DNA of 64,000 bases from contig JAAUPR010000003.1 in assembly GCA_012033055.1 (NCBI GenBank), forward strand, positions 43,125-107,124, read 5' to 3'. How positions within the stretch are numbered: position 1 is the first letter of the stretch; every line of letters begins with the position of its first letter. The notes under the pieces are model-generated. The model was not told the origin of the DNA. It searched no databases and was given only the letters and a program-made list of their open reading frames with translations. This DNA comes from Limnothrix sp. RL_2_0 (GTDB taxonomy: Bacteria; Cyanobacteriota; Cyanobacteriia; Cyanobacteriales; MRBY01). A program made the position numbers and the translations under genes. This document shows, piece by piece, positions 27,919 to 36,521 of this stretch.

Positions 27919-29607
27919 TCACCCCTTCTCCCCGTCAACAATTAAGGGCGATCGCCGAAACGTTTCTCCTTCGATGAGAGTATGGGTCTGCCATTCTGGA
28001 AGGGTTTCGCGGTGATCGGTACGATAATGTCCGCCGCGACTTTCGGTACGCCATGCAGCACTTTTAAGGATTAGATGCGCCACATCTACGAGATTTTGAG
28101 TTTCCGCATAAAGGCGAATGTGGGTCTCTGTGTTGGGGTCGGAAAATTGAATGATTTGTTCTGGATTCACTTGGATGAGTTGGGTAATATGCAGTTCTTT
28201 GATTTGGGTTTGCCAGTCAGCAACTTGGGCGATCGCCTCATCCAGTACCGCTTGTTCACGACAAATCCCCGCACTTTGCCAGAGTAATTTAGGGAGCTGT
28301 TCGCGGATGATTTGTAATTGCTCAAACTCTTGTGCAGTATTGCTTTTTTCAATCTGAAGCACTGTTTTTTTGGGTAAAGACTCAGGATTTTTAGGCTGAA
28401 GCTCTGCTAGTTGCGCCGCGAAAACCAAACATTCCAACAGAGAATTACTCGCCAACCGATTTGCCCCATGGACACCCGTGCTGGACGTTTCACCAATGGC
28501 ATAAAGTCCGGGAATCGACGTTTGACAATCCGTATCCGTCACAATGCCACCCATCCAATAATGCGCCGCCGGGGCAATGGGAATCGGTTCCGAAAAAATA
28601 TCTACGCCCCACTCTGCACACATCCGAATAATGTTGGGAAATCTGCGTCGGATTTTCTCTTCTGGAATGACACTAAGATCGAGATAAACATTTGCATTAG
28701 CCGGGTCGTCGGCATTGTCCGCAAGGTAATTAAAAATCGCCCGACTAACCACATCCCTCGGTGCTAGCTCCCCGTCTGGATGGTAATCGAAGGCAAAGCG
28801 ATCGCCTTTCAAACCGAGTAAATGTGCCCCTTCCCCCCGCACGGCTTCACTGATCAAAAATCTAGGCGCACCCGGTACAGTTAGGGCTGTGGGATGAAAC
28901 TGAAAAAATTCTAAATCCCGGAGCTGTGCTCCCATCCGCCATGCCAACGCCACGCCATCCCCGGTACTAACGGTTGGATTTGTGGTCTGGGCGAAAATTT
29001 GCCCACCGCCCCCCGTCGCCAAAATGATTGCCCCTGCATTGATCCACTGGATTTTATTTTCGTAGAGGACACTCACCCCCTGACACCGCCCCGCTTCATC
29101 ACGTCGCAGCTGGAGGGCAAAGGCTTGGGCAACGAGGTGAATGTTCGGGCGAGCAACCACCTGTTCAATCAGGGTCATGACGATCGCCTTGCCGGTCGTA
29201 TCAGCGGAATGGAGCACCCGGGGGCGGGAGTGGGCAGCCTCTAGGGTCATCGCCAAGGCCCCATCTTTACGATCAAAAGCAACCCCCATTTCAACGAGGT
29301 GATCAATGGCAGTCCGCGCATTATTTACTAAAAAATCGACAGCCAGCGGATCACACAGGCCAGCTCCTGCTACGAGGGTATCTTGGAGGTGCAGTTCAGG
29401 GGAATCCATCGGGGCGATCGCCGCAGCGATACCTCCCTGTGCCCATTTACTGGAACCTGTACGCAACTTAGCTTTCGTAACTAAACCCACCCGCAGATGA
29501 CCCGGCAATGACAGCGCCGCATACAAACCCGCCGCACCACTCCCAATTACCACAACATCAAACTGGGTCGGTAGATTTGTCACGCTGGTCATTCTCTCAA
29601 GGGGCAA
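27919..29607 (-). CDS. nadB: L-aspartate oxidase
   Basis: NadB oxidises L-aspartate to iminoaspartate, the first step of de novo NAD synthesis, using FAD. The 562 residues are full length. The FAD-binding motif VVIGSGAAGLYAALSL is near 18, and the fumarate-reductase-type blocks SSKWAQGGIAAAI, ATGGGGQIFAQTTNP, DLEFFQFHPTAL and GLYAIGETSSTGVHGANRLA are all present. The helical C-terminal domain contains RGGHYRTDHRE near 534, normal for NadB. The start gives MPLERMTSVTNLPTQ; the inner Met may be the true start. nadA and nadC are not in the window. Confidence 0.94.
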   Translation of the reverse strand: MPLERMTSVTNLPTQFDVVVIGSGAAGLYAALSLPGHLRVGLVTKAKLRTGSSKWAQGGIAAAIAPMDSPELHLQDTLVAGAGLCDPLAVDFLVNNARTAIDHLVEMGVAFDRKDGALAMTLEAAHSRPRVLHSADTTGKAIVMTLIEQVVARPNIHLVAQAFALQLRRDEAGRCQGVSVLYENKIQWINAGAIILATGGGGQIFAQTTNPTVSTGDGVALAWRMGAQLRDLEFFQFHPTALTVPGAPRFLISEAVRGEGAHLLGLKGDRFAFDYHPDGELAPRDVVSRAIFNYLADNADDPANANVYLDLSVIPEEKIRRRFPNIIRMCAEWGVDIFSEPIPIAPAAHYWMGGIVTDTDCQTSIPGLYAIGETSSTGVHGANRLASNSLLECLVFAAQLAELQPKNPESLPKKTVLQIEKSNTAQEFEQLQIIREQLPKLLWQSAGICREQAVLDEAIAQVADWQTQIKELHITQLIQVNPEQIIQFSDPNTETHIRLYAETQNLVDVAHLILKSAAWRTESRGGHYRTDHRETLPEWQTHTLIEGETFRRSPLIVDGEKG

Positions 29608-29750
29608 TAAATTTCAATCACTATAGCTTTAAAGTTTCCTAAGTGCGTGGTTTTACGGAAAACGGCGATCGCCAAACCTTTTTATTCGCACCATAGCCCG
29701 GATCATATCGATAGCTTTTTCCCTTTGCGATTAGATCGGACTTCAGTCAA

Positions 29751-29912
29751 TAGAGTTCTTGCAAAAGCCTATGGATTAAACTAATAATCAATATCCTTCC
29801 TTGGGGAATGTTGCCGAAGGCCGAAAGGGGTTTCGATAGGTATCGCAACTTCCTGAGAACCCATCTCTGACCTCTCCTAAGAAGGGAAATTTAGACTTAG
29901 GCAAGAGGTCTA
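29751..29912. mobile_element. MITE-like dispersed repeat, copy 2
   Basis: The second copy (162 bp) of the element at 14086-14238, with the same orientation, core and ends (TAGAGTTCTTGCAAAAGCC on the left; GCAAGAGGTCTA on the right). No open frame. It lies in the gene-free stretch 29608-30167 between nadB and the DnaJ-CTD membrane gene. The rest of that stretch holds HIP1 sites but no gene. Confidence 0.8.
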
Positions 29913-30167
29913 TTGTTTTTAGCCAATGAGGATTCTTCGTTGATGTTGGGTAAAGAGAGGTAAAGAGATTTTAGTGGATGGCAATTGGGCCACATCATAA
30001 GCGATCGCCATTCACTTTTTGGGATGAATCAAGGGGCGATCACCAAACTTTTTTTGATTCTCTTAGCACAAAAACGACATTTCATATTGAGTTCTAATTT
30101 TATTTTTGACAATGAAAATCATGAATAAAACAGACTGTTGCTATTCAGTTTACATCACTCAAAAAAC

Positions 30168-30899
30168 ATGCCCATAGACTTGGATATCACGACTCAACTT
30201 CACCTACATCCACTGATGGCTTGGTATGGCATAACGCGACCAGTTAAAGGTGTAGATGAAAAGAAGCTATTAGTTGAAGTGCCAGCAGGTGTTCGAGATC
30301 AAACCAAGCTCCGTCTGATAGGAGCTGGTAGAACAAGAGGAAATGAACAAGGTGATCTCTATGTAGAAATTAAGATAGTAAAGCCAAAGTTCTTCTTTTT
30401 ACAAAAGTGTTTTGTTGCTATGGGTTCTGTCGCCCTAGGCAGCACTATGATTTTACAACTTTCCAACTCGGCTTTATGGGATGTATGGCTAATATTAGGA
30501 TGCTTGCTTGTCATTCTTGGAATATTAATGTTGTGCGGAATGATTCAGGAAGAATTGTCTGGCAAGCGGGCAATGGGGGTCGGTGCTTTTGTCTGTTTAT
30601 CAATGTTCCCAGCATTACTAATCAATGGTTTTACATTTGACATTAACTTCACTTGGACTGCTGCATTTGGCTGTGCCACAATCGGTGGAATTATTGGTGG
30701 CTTATCGCTACAACACAGACCTAGACCTGAAATACCGACTCTAATGGCTGGTATTATCGCTGCAAATATTCTGCTGACGATTATTTATTACTACACCAAA
30801 GATCGTGCAAAAGTTTGGAGTTATGAGATTGCTGTCTTGGTTTTTTTAGGTGTTTTTTTAGGACTCGGACTAAATTGGTTGCTAAAAAAAATTTCGTGA
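30168..30899 (+). CDS. Membrane protein with a DnaJ C-terminal-like domain
   Basis: From ATG 30168 the first 70 or so residues contain ITRPVKGVDEKKLLVEVPAG followed by KLRLIGAGRTRGNEQGDLYVEI and IVKPKFF. This is the typical end of a DnaJ C-terminal substrate-binding domain (PxG...L.L.G.G...G..GDLYV.I). About six membrane helices follow (from residue about 84 to the end), ending KKIS. No J-domain, zinc-finger region or signal peptide is present. An alternative TTG start lies 30 bases upstream. The combination suggests a membrane-bound client-binding protein, but this is inference. Neighbours do not help: its 3' end overlaps the open frame of the DUF1772 gene by 79 bases. Confidence 0.65.
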   Translation: MPIDLDITTQLHLHPLMAWYGITRPVKGVDEKKLLVEVPAGVRDQTKLRLIGAGRTRGNEQGDLYVEIKIVKPKFFFLQKCFVAMGSVALGSTMILQLSNSALWDVWLILGCLLVILGILMLCGMIQEELSGKRAMGVGAFVCLSMFPALLINGFTFDINFTWTAAFGCATIGGIIGGLSLQHRPRPEIPTLMAGIIAANILLTIIYYYTKDRAKVWSYEIAVLVFLGVFLGLGLNWLLKKIS

Positions 30900-31388
30900 A
30901 CACTTATCTTAACGGCGATCGCAAAACAGATAGAGGCCAGCATTCCAGCAATGGTTCGTACATGATTCCACAATGTCCAGTCTTTTAGAAATCGCGTCCA
31001 AAGGGTTAACCCTTCACTGCTACTGGGATTGACGACAGCGAGGGCATCATTTAGCGGAATATTTCCGGCAACCGTCACGCCAATTGTGCCAATCAAATAC
31101 AGCAAACTCCCGACTAATAAATAAATTGAATGCGGTTGTTCCCATTGTCGAAGGGCGGCGATCGCCAAGATTAAGGAAGCCACAGCGGGCAAAAAGAATG
31201 CCGCCATAAATAACGGATTAATCACCGTAATGTTGATCGATTGCATGGTTGCAATGCCTGATGCCGAAGGTTGTTCGCCGAGGGCTTGCATCACAAAAGT
31301 GGAGAAGGCGTAGAAAATACCGCCACTAACCGCACAACCCACTGCCGCGAAAAGGATGAGGGCGATCGCCAAGTTTGAAAAATGTCCA
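30821..31388 (-). CDS. DUF1772 membrane protein, start probably frameshifted
   Basis: A four-helix membrane protein of the DUF1772 (anthrone-oxygenase-like) family, seen in GGIFYAFSTFVMQALGEQ followed by GIATMQSINITVINPLFMA. The open frame extends 5' to 31498, but that part overlaps the neighbouring NmrA gene and looks non-coding. An ATG at 31388 (MDIFQT) joins the family frame if one base is restored just before the HIP1 site at 31361-31370, reading TLAIALILFAAVG. Otherwise a TTG near 31374 must serve as start. It follows the NAD-binding gene in the same direction. The C-terminal tail is Pro/Lys-rich and overlaps the convergent gene. Confidence 0.65.
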
Positions 31389-31424
31389 TAATATTGCTCG
31401 TGAATAATTTGCGTCGAAAATGAT

Positions 31425-32054
31425 TTAGTAAGACAAAGCAGGAGTTTTGCCGAGATAAGTCTGGGTTGTGAGTTGCTTGAGCAGAAAATCAGCCACATCT
31501 GCGCGGGAAATAGTCAGTGTAATCTCTCGATCATTCGCCGCAAAACCATGACGATATTCACCCGTGCGATCGCCGTCAATAAAGGCTCCCGGACGAACAA
31601 TTGTCCAATCGAGATTACTCTCTTCCACAAGCTTTTCTTGGATCAAATGATCCGCAAATACCTTTCTGAGAATGAACCCAAACATCACGTACTTCCAGTA
31701 GAAATCGAGATTACTCCAGCTATCGCCAGCCCCTAAAGTTGACTGACAAATGAGGCGACGCACCCCTATTTTTTCCATCGCTTGGATAATATTGCGAGTG
31801 CCTTCCGAACGCACATGACCAGACAGTTTTTTGCCGGAACCCAGCACACAAACCACCGCATCTTGTCCGGCGATCGCCTTTTCAACCATAAGAGAATCCA
31901 TTACATCCCCCGCAAAAAGTTGCAAGTTTGCTTGTTGAATCTCCAGCTTTTCGGGATGGCGAGCAAAGGCAGTTACCTCATGACCTTGCGCCAATGCCTG
32001 CGTAACAACCTGACGACCAATTGTTCCAGTAGCACCAAAAATAACGACTTTCAT
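31425..32054 (-). CDS. NAD(P)-binding protein, NmrA/SDR-like
   Basis: A 209-residue Rossmann-fold protein. The nucleotide motif GATGTIG is near residue 8, followed by VTAFARHPEKLE, as in atypical short-chain dehydrogenases that bind NAD(P)H (NmrA and BVR-B families). GDVMDSLMVEKAIAGQDAVV is the second typical block, and the family's TIVRPGAF occurs near 157. The SDR catalytic YxxxK is not clear, so it may be a sensor or a reductase. It ends at 31425 near the start of the DUF1772 gene, probably in the same transcript, and is divergent from an AraC regulator 198 bases away, a common layout for a regulator and its targets. Confidence 0.82.
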   Translation of the reverse strand: MKVVIFGATGTIGRQVVTQALAQGHEVTAFARHPEKLEIQQANLQLFAGDVMDSLMVEKAIAGQDAVVCVLGSGKKLSGHVRSEGTRNIIQAMEKIGVRRLICQSTLGAGDSWSNLDFYWKYVMFGFILRKVFADHLIQEKLVEESNLDWTIVRPGAFIDGDRTGEYRHGFAANDREITLTISRADVADFLLKQLTTQTYLGKTPALSY

Positions 32055-32252
32055 TTGTTTATGTCCTTTGTTTGTGTTTGTTGTTTGTGTTCGTTGTTTG
32101 AACTTGACTCTTTCAGGTTAGGCAAAACAATTGTTTGAAACTTGCACATTCTTGTGGAACTATCACGATCTTGCGGTGAGTTTTTTTCAGTAGCTGCAGG
32201 CAAACTTCGAGAAGCCCTTTACAATCGAGGCAAGACGAACCAAACCAGCCCC

Positions 32253-33134
32253 ATGAATAGTTCTAGTTCCTCTCCCGAATCAGCCCAAGGCAATTTTTTC
32301 TTCTATTCCTCCGACGAAGCCCAGAGTTGGCAAAATATTCAGCTTGCTCACATGCGCCATCCCGCAGGAGAATGCGACTCCGTTGCGCCGAATGACCACA
32401 TTCTCTGTTTGTCCCTCGCCCCTCGCCCTGTGCATCTATTGCAAAAACAAGATGGTAAAACCTACACAGGGATGTATGGCAAAGGCGATATGGTTTTGAC
32501 CCCAGCCCAATCCCGCTTTTTTGCCCGCTGGGAAACCGATGATCAGCTTTTGCAAATTCGTCTCAGCGATCAATTTCTGCGGACAGTTGCCACCGAAAGC
32601 CTCAATACTGACCCAGATCGCATTTCTCTCGTCACAGAATTTCGGACACGCAATCCCCAAGTCGAGGCGATCGCCATGATGTTGCTAGCCGAATTAGAGC
32701 AAAATCAGCAGCCCAGTAGCCAACTGTATATTGACTCCCTCGCCAATGTTTTCACCGTTAATTTACTGCGGCAACATGCAACGAAAAAGCCCCAGATCAA
32801 AACCTATGAAGGCGGTTTACCCCCATATCAACTCAGCCAAATTTTAGACTATATCGATAATTCATTAGAGCAGGATATTAAACTCGCTGATCTCGCTCAA
32901 CTCCTAGATATGAGCCAATTTCATTTTGGTCGTCTATTCAAACAATCTATCGGTCTTTCACCCTACCAATACCTCATTCAACAGCGAGTCGAACGGGCAA
33001 AAAGATTACTCAAAAACACCGATTATTTAATTACAGATATTGCTCTAGAGTGCGGTTTTAATAGCCACAGTCACTTAACAAATAAATTTCGCAAAATGAC
33101 AGGAATGACTCCCAAAGCTTTTCGAGTGAACTAA
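32253..33134 (+). CDS. AraC-family transcriptional regulator
   Basis: A 293-residue regulator from ATG 32253; an upstream in-frame TTG at 32142 would add 37 residues of poor quality. The N-terminal half is a cupin-like effector domain (with LCLSLAPRPVHLL). The C-terminal 100 residues are a double helix-turn-helix of the AraC/XylS type, with LADLAQLLDMSQFHFGRLFK and then the family signature ITDIALECGFNSHSHLTNKF. It faces the NmrA/DUF1772 pair across a 198-base divergent spacer, so control of those genes is likely. Inducer unknown. A P-loop kinase gene follows 17 bases downstream. Confidence 0.88.
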   Translation: MNSSSSSPESAQGNFFFYSSDEAQSWQNIQLAHMRHPAGECDSVAPNDHILCLSLAPRPVHLLQKQDGKTYTGMYGKGDMVLTPAQSRFFARWETDDQLLQIRLSDQFLRTVATESLNTDPDRISLVTEFRTRNPQVEAIAMMLLAELEQNQQPSSQLYIDSLANVFTVNLLRQHATKKPQIKTYEGGLPPYQLSQILDYIDNSLEQDIKLADLAQLLDMSQFHFGRLFKQSIGLSPYQYLIQQRVERAKRLLKNTDYLITDIALECGFNSHSHLTNKFRKMTGMTPKAFRVN

Positions 33135-33151
33135 TATTTTTTGCAAGAAAA

Positions 33152-33667
33152 ATGAACAGAATCGCAGTATTTGGAAATGCTGGTGGCGGCAAATCAAGAC
33201 TGAGTAGACAGATCGCCAGTATCACTGGTTTACCATTACATGTTTTAGACAAAGTGCAGTTTAAGCCGGGTGGTATCCCCGTAGCTCTGGAAGAATTTGA
33301 GCAAGCTCATCAAGAAATTCTCGATAGTGAAACATGGGTAATCGATGGTTTTGGAAATCTCAAAATGCTTTGGCAACGACTCGATATTGCTGACACTCTT
33401 GTTTATATCGATTTGCCGATTTCTATTCATTTTTGGTGGGTGACAAAACGATTTATCACGAGTTATTTTAATCCACCCGAAGGTTGGCCGAAGAATAGCC
33501 CACTTTGGAAAAGCTCAATGAATAGCTACAAAGTGCTTTATCTCTGTGAAAAACATCTCGCCCCTAGATATCGGGAGTATGTGGAGAAATCCAAAGCAAC
33601 GAAAAATGTTTATCATCTGCGATCGCCCCAACAGATTTCACAATTTCTAGAATATATAAGTAACTAA
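33152..33667 (+). CDS. P-loop kinase-like protein (FlaR/topology-modulation type)
   Basis: A 171-residue nucleotide-binding protein with P-loop GNAGGGKSRLSRQI near residue 8 and adenylate-kinase-like layout (VIDGFGNLKMLWQRL near 63, then DTLVYIDLP). The family is annotated as DNA-topology-modulation protein FlaR, a name with weak experimental support. It lies 17 bases after the AraC gene in the same direction and so may be co-transcribed. Its AT-rich codon use differs somewhat from the neighbours. The precise substrate is unknown. Confidence 0.75.
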   Translation: MNRIAVFGNAGGGKSRLSRQIASITGLPLHVLDKVQFKPGGIPVALEEFEQAHQEILDSETWVIDGFGNLKMLWQRLDIADTLVYIDLPISIHFWWVTKRFITSYFNPPEGWPKNSPLWKSSMNSYKVLYLCEKHLAPRYREYVEKSKATKNVYHLRSPQQISQFLEYISN

Positions 33668-33790
33668 AACCAATCGTTTCTTTCGCGAGGCTAATTGCTT
33701 TAGAGTATGGCTTAGTATTTTTGCCGGTGATAAATCGAAACCTGAAAAATTTTATGCCAAAAGTTTGGGTGATCGCCACACTATTTCCCC

Positions 33791-33832
33791 AAGAAAAAAC
33801 CCAAGGCAAAATCCATGATCAAGCTTGGGTTT
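33791..33832 (-). terminator. Terminator of ndk
   Basis: On the minus strand the stem AAACCCAAG pairs with CTTGGGTTT (plus-strand arms 33797-33805 and 33824-33832, loop 18), followed by a T-rich tail that is the complement of the A-run at 33791-33799. It sits about 50 bases after the ndk stop. Confidence 0.8.
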
Positions 33833-33884
33833 AGTGCTATTTAATTCAGTGATTCAAAACGAACTATTCAGCGGACGAAAAAGT

Positions 33885-34334
33885 TTATTCGTAGAGCCAA
33901 GGAGTAGAACAGGGTTCCCAACTTGCTAGTTCATCTTCAGAGAACCACAGAGCAATTTCGCTTTTCGCAGTCTCTTCTGCATCGGAACCGTGAATGAGGT
34001 TACGACCGATATCTACACCGAAATCACCACGGATTGTGCCGGGTGCGGATTCAAGGGGATTTGTTGCACCGATCAGCTTACGGGCAGAGGCGATCGCCCC
34101 TTTACCTTCCCAGACCATCGCCACGACGGGAGCAGAAATAATAAACTCAACTAAACTGCCGAAAAAAGGTCTTTCCTTATGGACACCATAATGCTGTTCA
34201 GCCAGTTCACGGGACACAGACACTAGTTTAAGACCCACAAGCTTAAAGCCTTTCGCTTCAAAACGAGCGATCACATTACCCGCCAAACCGCGCTGAACAC
34301 CGTCAGGTTTGACCATCACAAAAGTACGTTCCAA
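33885..34334 (-). CDS. ndk: Nucleoside diphosphate kinase
   Basis: Ndk balances cellular NTP and dNTP pools by phosphate transfer through a His. I start at the TTG at 34334 (giving [16 protein letters not shown]), because it matches the family N-terminus and has AAGGAG about 8 bases upstream. An in-frame ATG at 34367 would add 11 unlikely residues. The catalytic His is in [16 protein letters not shown] near 117, and the substrate blocks KPDGVQRG and [15 protein letters not shown] are intact. The length (149) is standard. The gene is monocistronic with a clear terminator. Confidence 0.95.
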   Translation of the reverse strand: MERTFVMVKPDGVQRGLAGNVIARFEAKGFKLVGLKLVSVSRELAEQHYGVHKERPFFGSLVEFIISAPVVAMVWEGKGAIASARKLIGATNPLESAPGTIRGDFGVDIGRNLIHGSDAEETAKSEIALWFSEDELASWEPCSTPWLYE

Positions 34335-34423
34335 AATAATCTCCTTATGCCAGATATAAAAAGCCACAAGTCAGAGTAGCATAAGTCCCCACCTTTGATT
34401 TTTGTTTGTTAGAAAGCTGCTTT

Positions 34424-35035
34424 TTATTCTTGGGCTGCCATATGTTTTTCGAGGGCAATAAATTTGGCTTCAAGGGAATCGGTTAAATAAGTCTCCGCTT
34501 CAATCTGCCACATATCGGCTTCGAGATCGGCGATCGCCGGTTGTAGATGCCCTAACTCCAATTCTTCCTTGAGACGGTGTAATTCCTGCTGCGCCACCGC
34601 CGAACGAATACGAGCAACATACATCTCCTTTTGCATTTTGATCTGATTAATCTGTTCTTCGAGATGGCGCAAATTTTTACGGACATCAGCGATAAAAGTC
34701 TGTTGTTCTTGACCTTGCTGCACAAGGGTTTTCGCTACTTTGTCGTAATCACGACTCCGGGCGATCGCCTCCTTGGCCAACGCCTCATCACCATAACTCA
34801 AAGCCATCTGCGCCCGATTTTGCCACCTTTGTACCGAAATTAATGCCTGTTGCCGCTGACGATCTGCCCGCTTAAAACTCGCCACCGCCTGCGCCACCGC
34901 CCGCCGCATTTGAATCAGCTTTTTTTCCATATCCCAGAGCGCTTGCTCAAGGATCACTTCTGGATTTTCTTCATCAAGAAATAGCCGTTGGACACCCTGA
35001 CGCATCCCGCTCAATGTTCGTCCCAAGAAGCCCAT
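34424..35035 (-). CDS. PspA/IM30-family protein, short form
   Basis: A 203-residue coiled-coil protein starting MGFLGRTLSGMRQGVQRLF. The amphipathic first helix and the block ENPEVILEQALWDMEKKLIQ are typical of PspA/IM30 proteins, which bind stressed membranes. It lacks the C-terminal extra helix of Vipp1, so it is the PspA-like or short paralogue. The last 40 residues are acidic. It is the second gene of a minus-strand pair: the next gene upstream, a membrane protein with a C-terminal SPOR-like stretch, starts 47 bases away. Together they suggest an envelope role. Confidence 0.8.
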   Translation of the reverse strand: MGFLGRTLSGMRQGVQRLFLDEENPEVILEQALWDMEKKLIQMRRAVAQAVASFKRADRQRQQALISVQRWQNRAQMALSYGDEALAKEAIARSRDYDKVAKTLVQQGQEQQTFIADVRKNLRHLEEQINQIKMQKEMYVARIRSAVAQQELHRLKEELELGHLQPAIADLEADMWQIEAETYLTDSLEAKFIALEKHMAAQE

Positions 35036-35082
35036 AGCCCGAACCCTATAACGCTGCCTCTAAACTAACCTATTTTTTTTGA

Positions 35083-36249
35083 CTATCGTTGTGACGCTGG
35101 CGATAACTGGTGATGGTAAATCTCAGCCGCAATTTTTTCGCCATTAAATTTTGCCACAAGTGCTTTAGCCGGGGCTTCGGTGCTCACCTCTGCCATCTGA
35201 ATCGCTCGCCCTACAGGAAATGTACGTACAAAGGCATCTTTGACAAATTCTCGCGCTTTACCCAAACTTCTCGGACTAGTATTGCGGAAAATGACGTAGT
35301 AATACCCAACTTTGAGGCCATCGGGAGTCACCATTAATTCTGACGCTGCGGCATTGGCTGCTGCAATTTGAGGGGTTACGGGAAAAGGCGTTACTGGCTG
35401 GGGGCGTAGGGAAGGAGGCAAAATTGCTGAGGCGAGGTTGTTCTGTCCAGTCGGGGTCGATAATGGGGCAATTTGTGGGACGGATGTGGCTTCTGAAGGG
35501 GTCGTTGTTGCTGGTGTGGGGCTGGCTGCGGGAGGGGCGATCGCCTCATCATCCGGATCCACCACACTCAAATTATCCAGACTCAAATTCACAAATTCCT
35601 CAGCAGCCAGATTAACCGTAGTCGGTTCTGACCCTAAGCCTTCTCCACCCGGTTCGATCCCCTCTGTTTCTGTCAGAGTTGTGACATCCGTATCCGCCGC
35701 CGGATTCAACACATTCGGTAATAAAACCGCCGCGAGTAACAAACAGACACCCGTAACACTAGCTGCAACGGCCGCAATTTTGAGGGGAGTCCAACGTTGC
35801 TTTGGTGGCGTAGTTTCATTAATCGGCACATCCCGCTCAAGGGTTTTGAGCAGTTCTTCCGAAGACTCCAAATAGTCTTGGGGTAAAGGATCGTGGTTAT
35901 CGAGATTTAATAATTTTTCCGGAGCTGAGGCGCTCGGCGGGGACTGCAATTGTTGCAATACCTGTTCCACACCAGACGAACGAGCTGCTGGATTCTCTGG
36001 AGTCGGCAAAGACACGGCTCCGTAGGATATGGGGTCTACACCCTTTACCTTTGTCTCAATCGGTTGTGGTTCTGGTGTTGCTACTGGCCACGGACTCTCG
36101 TTAACAGGGGAGCCTTGCTGCTGCGGGGAGGGCTGCGTAGAACGGTGGCGGCGATATCTCCTCAGTTCGGCTTCGAGGTCGAGTTCCAAACTTCCCAAAG
36201 CTTGATGAATCATTGGAATAGTCGGGGTAACTGAGGGGGACTGGCTCAT
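35083..36249 (-). CDS. Single-pass membrane protein with Pro/Thr-rich linker
   Basis: A 388-residue protein with a cytoplasmic N-terminus (about 1-155), one membrane segment near 157-178 (LKIAAVAASVTGVCLLLAAV), a long Pro/Thr/Ala-rich linker, and a compact C-terminal domain of about 70 residues. That domain includes YYYVIFRNTSPRSLGKAREF and FPVGRAIQMAEVSTEAPAKA, reminiscent of SPOR-type peptidoglycan-binding domains, though I cannot confirm it. It precedes the PspA-like gene by 47 bases in the same direction. No enzyme motif was seen. Confidence 0.65.
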   Translation of the reverse strand: MSQSPSVTPTIPMIHQALGSLELDLEAELRRYRRHRSTQPSPQQQGSPVNESPWPVATPEPQPIETKVKGVDPISYGAVSLPTPENPAARSSGVEQVLQQLQSPPSASAPEKLLNLDNHDPLPQDYLESSEELLKTLERDVPINETTPPKQRWTPLKIAAVAASVTGVCLLLAAVLLPNVLNPAADTDVTTLTETEGIEPGGEGLGSEPTTVNLAAEEFVNLSLDNLSVVDPDDEAIAPPAASPTPATTTPSEATSVPQIAPLSTPTGQNNLASAILPPSLRPQPVTPFPVTPQIAAANAAASELMVTPDGLKVGYYYVIFRNTSPRSLGKAREFVKDAFVRTFPVGRAIQMAEVSTEAPAKALVAKFNGEKIAAEIYHHQLSPASQR

Positions 36250-36521
36250 CCGGAAAACTCCTAGGACTAAGGGAATAGTTAAAACGCCTACTTTTTCGCG
36301 GCGATCGCCATAAATGGCCGTTCAAAAATTAAAAACAAGAACTAATTTTCCAAGGATAGCACTGATATATCGGAATATTTCAAGCAGACATTTCGTACTT
36401 AAAATATAGTTAGAATACAAACTCCAAAGAATAGACCATCCGTATTTAAACAAGCTCTTTCTAGAATTCTTCTTCCCGTTGCCATATCCGCAGCCAACGT
36501 CTTAATCCTCTGCCACTTTCC

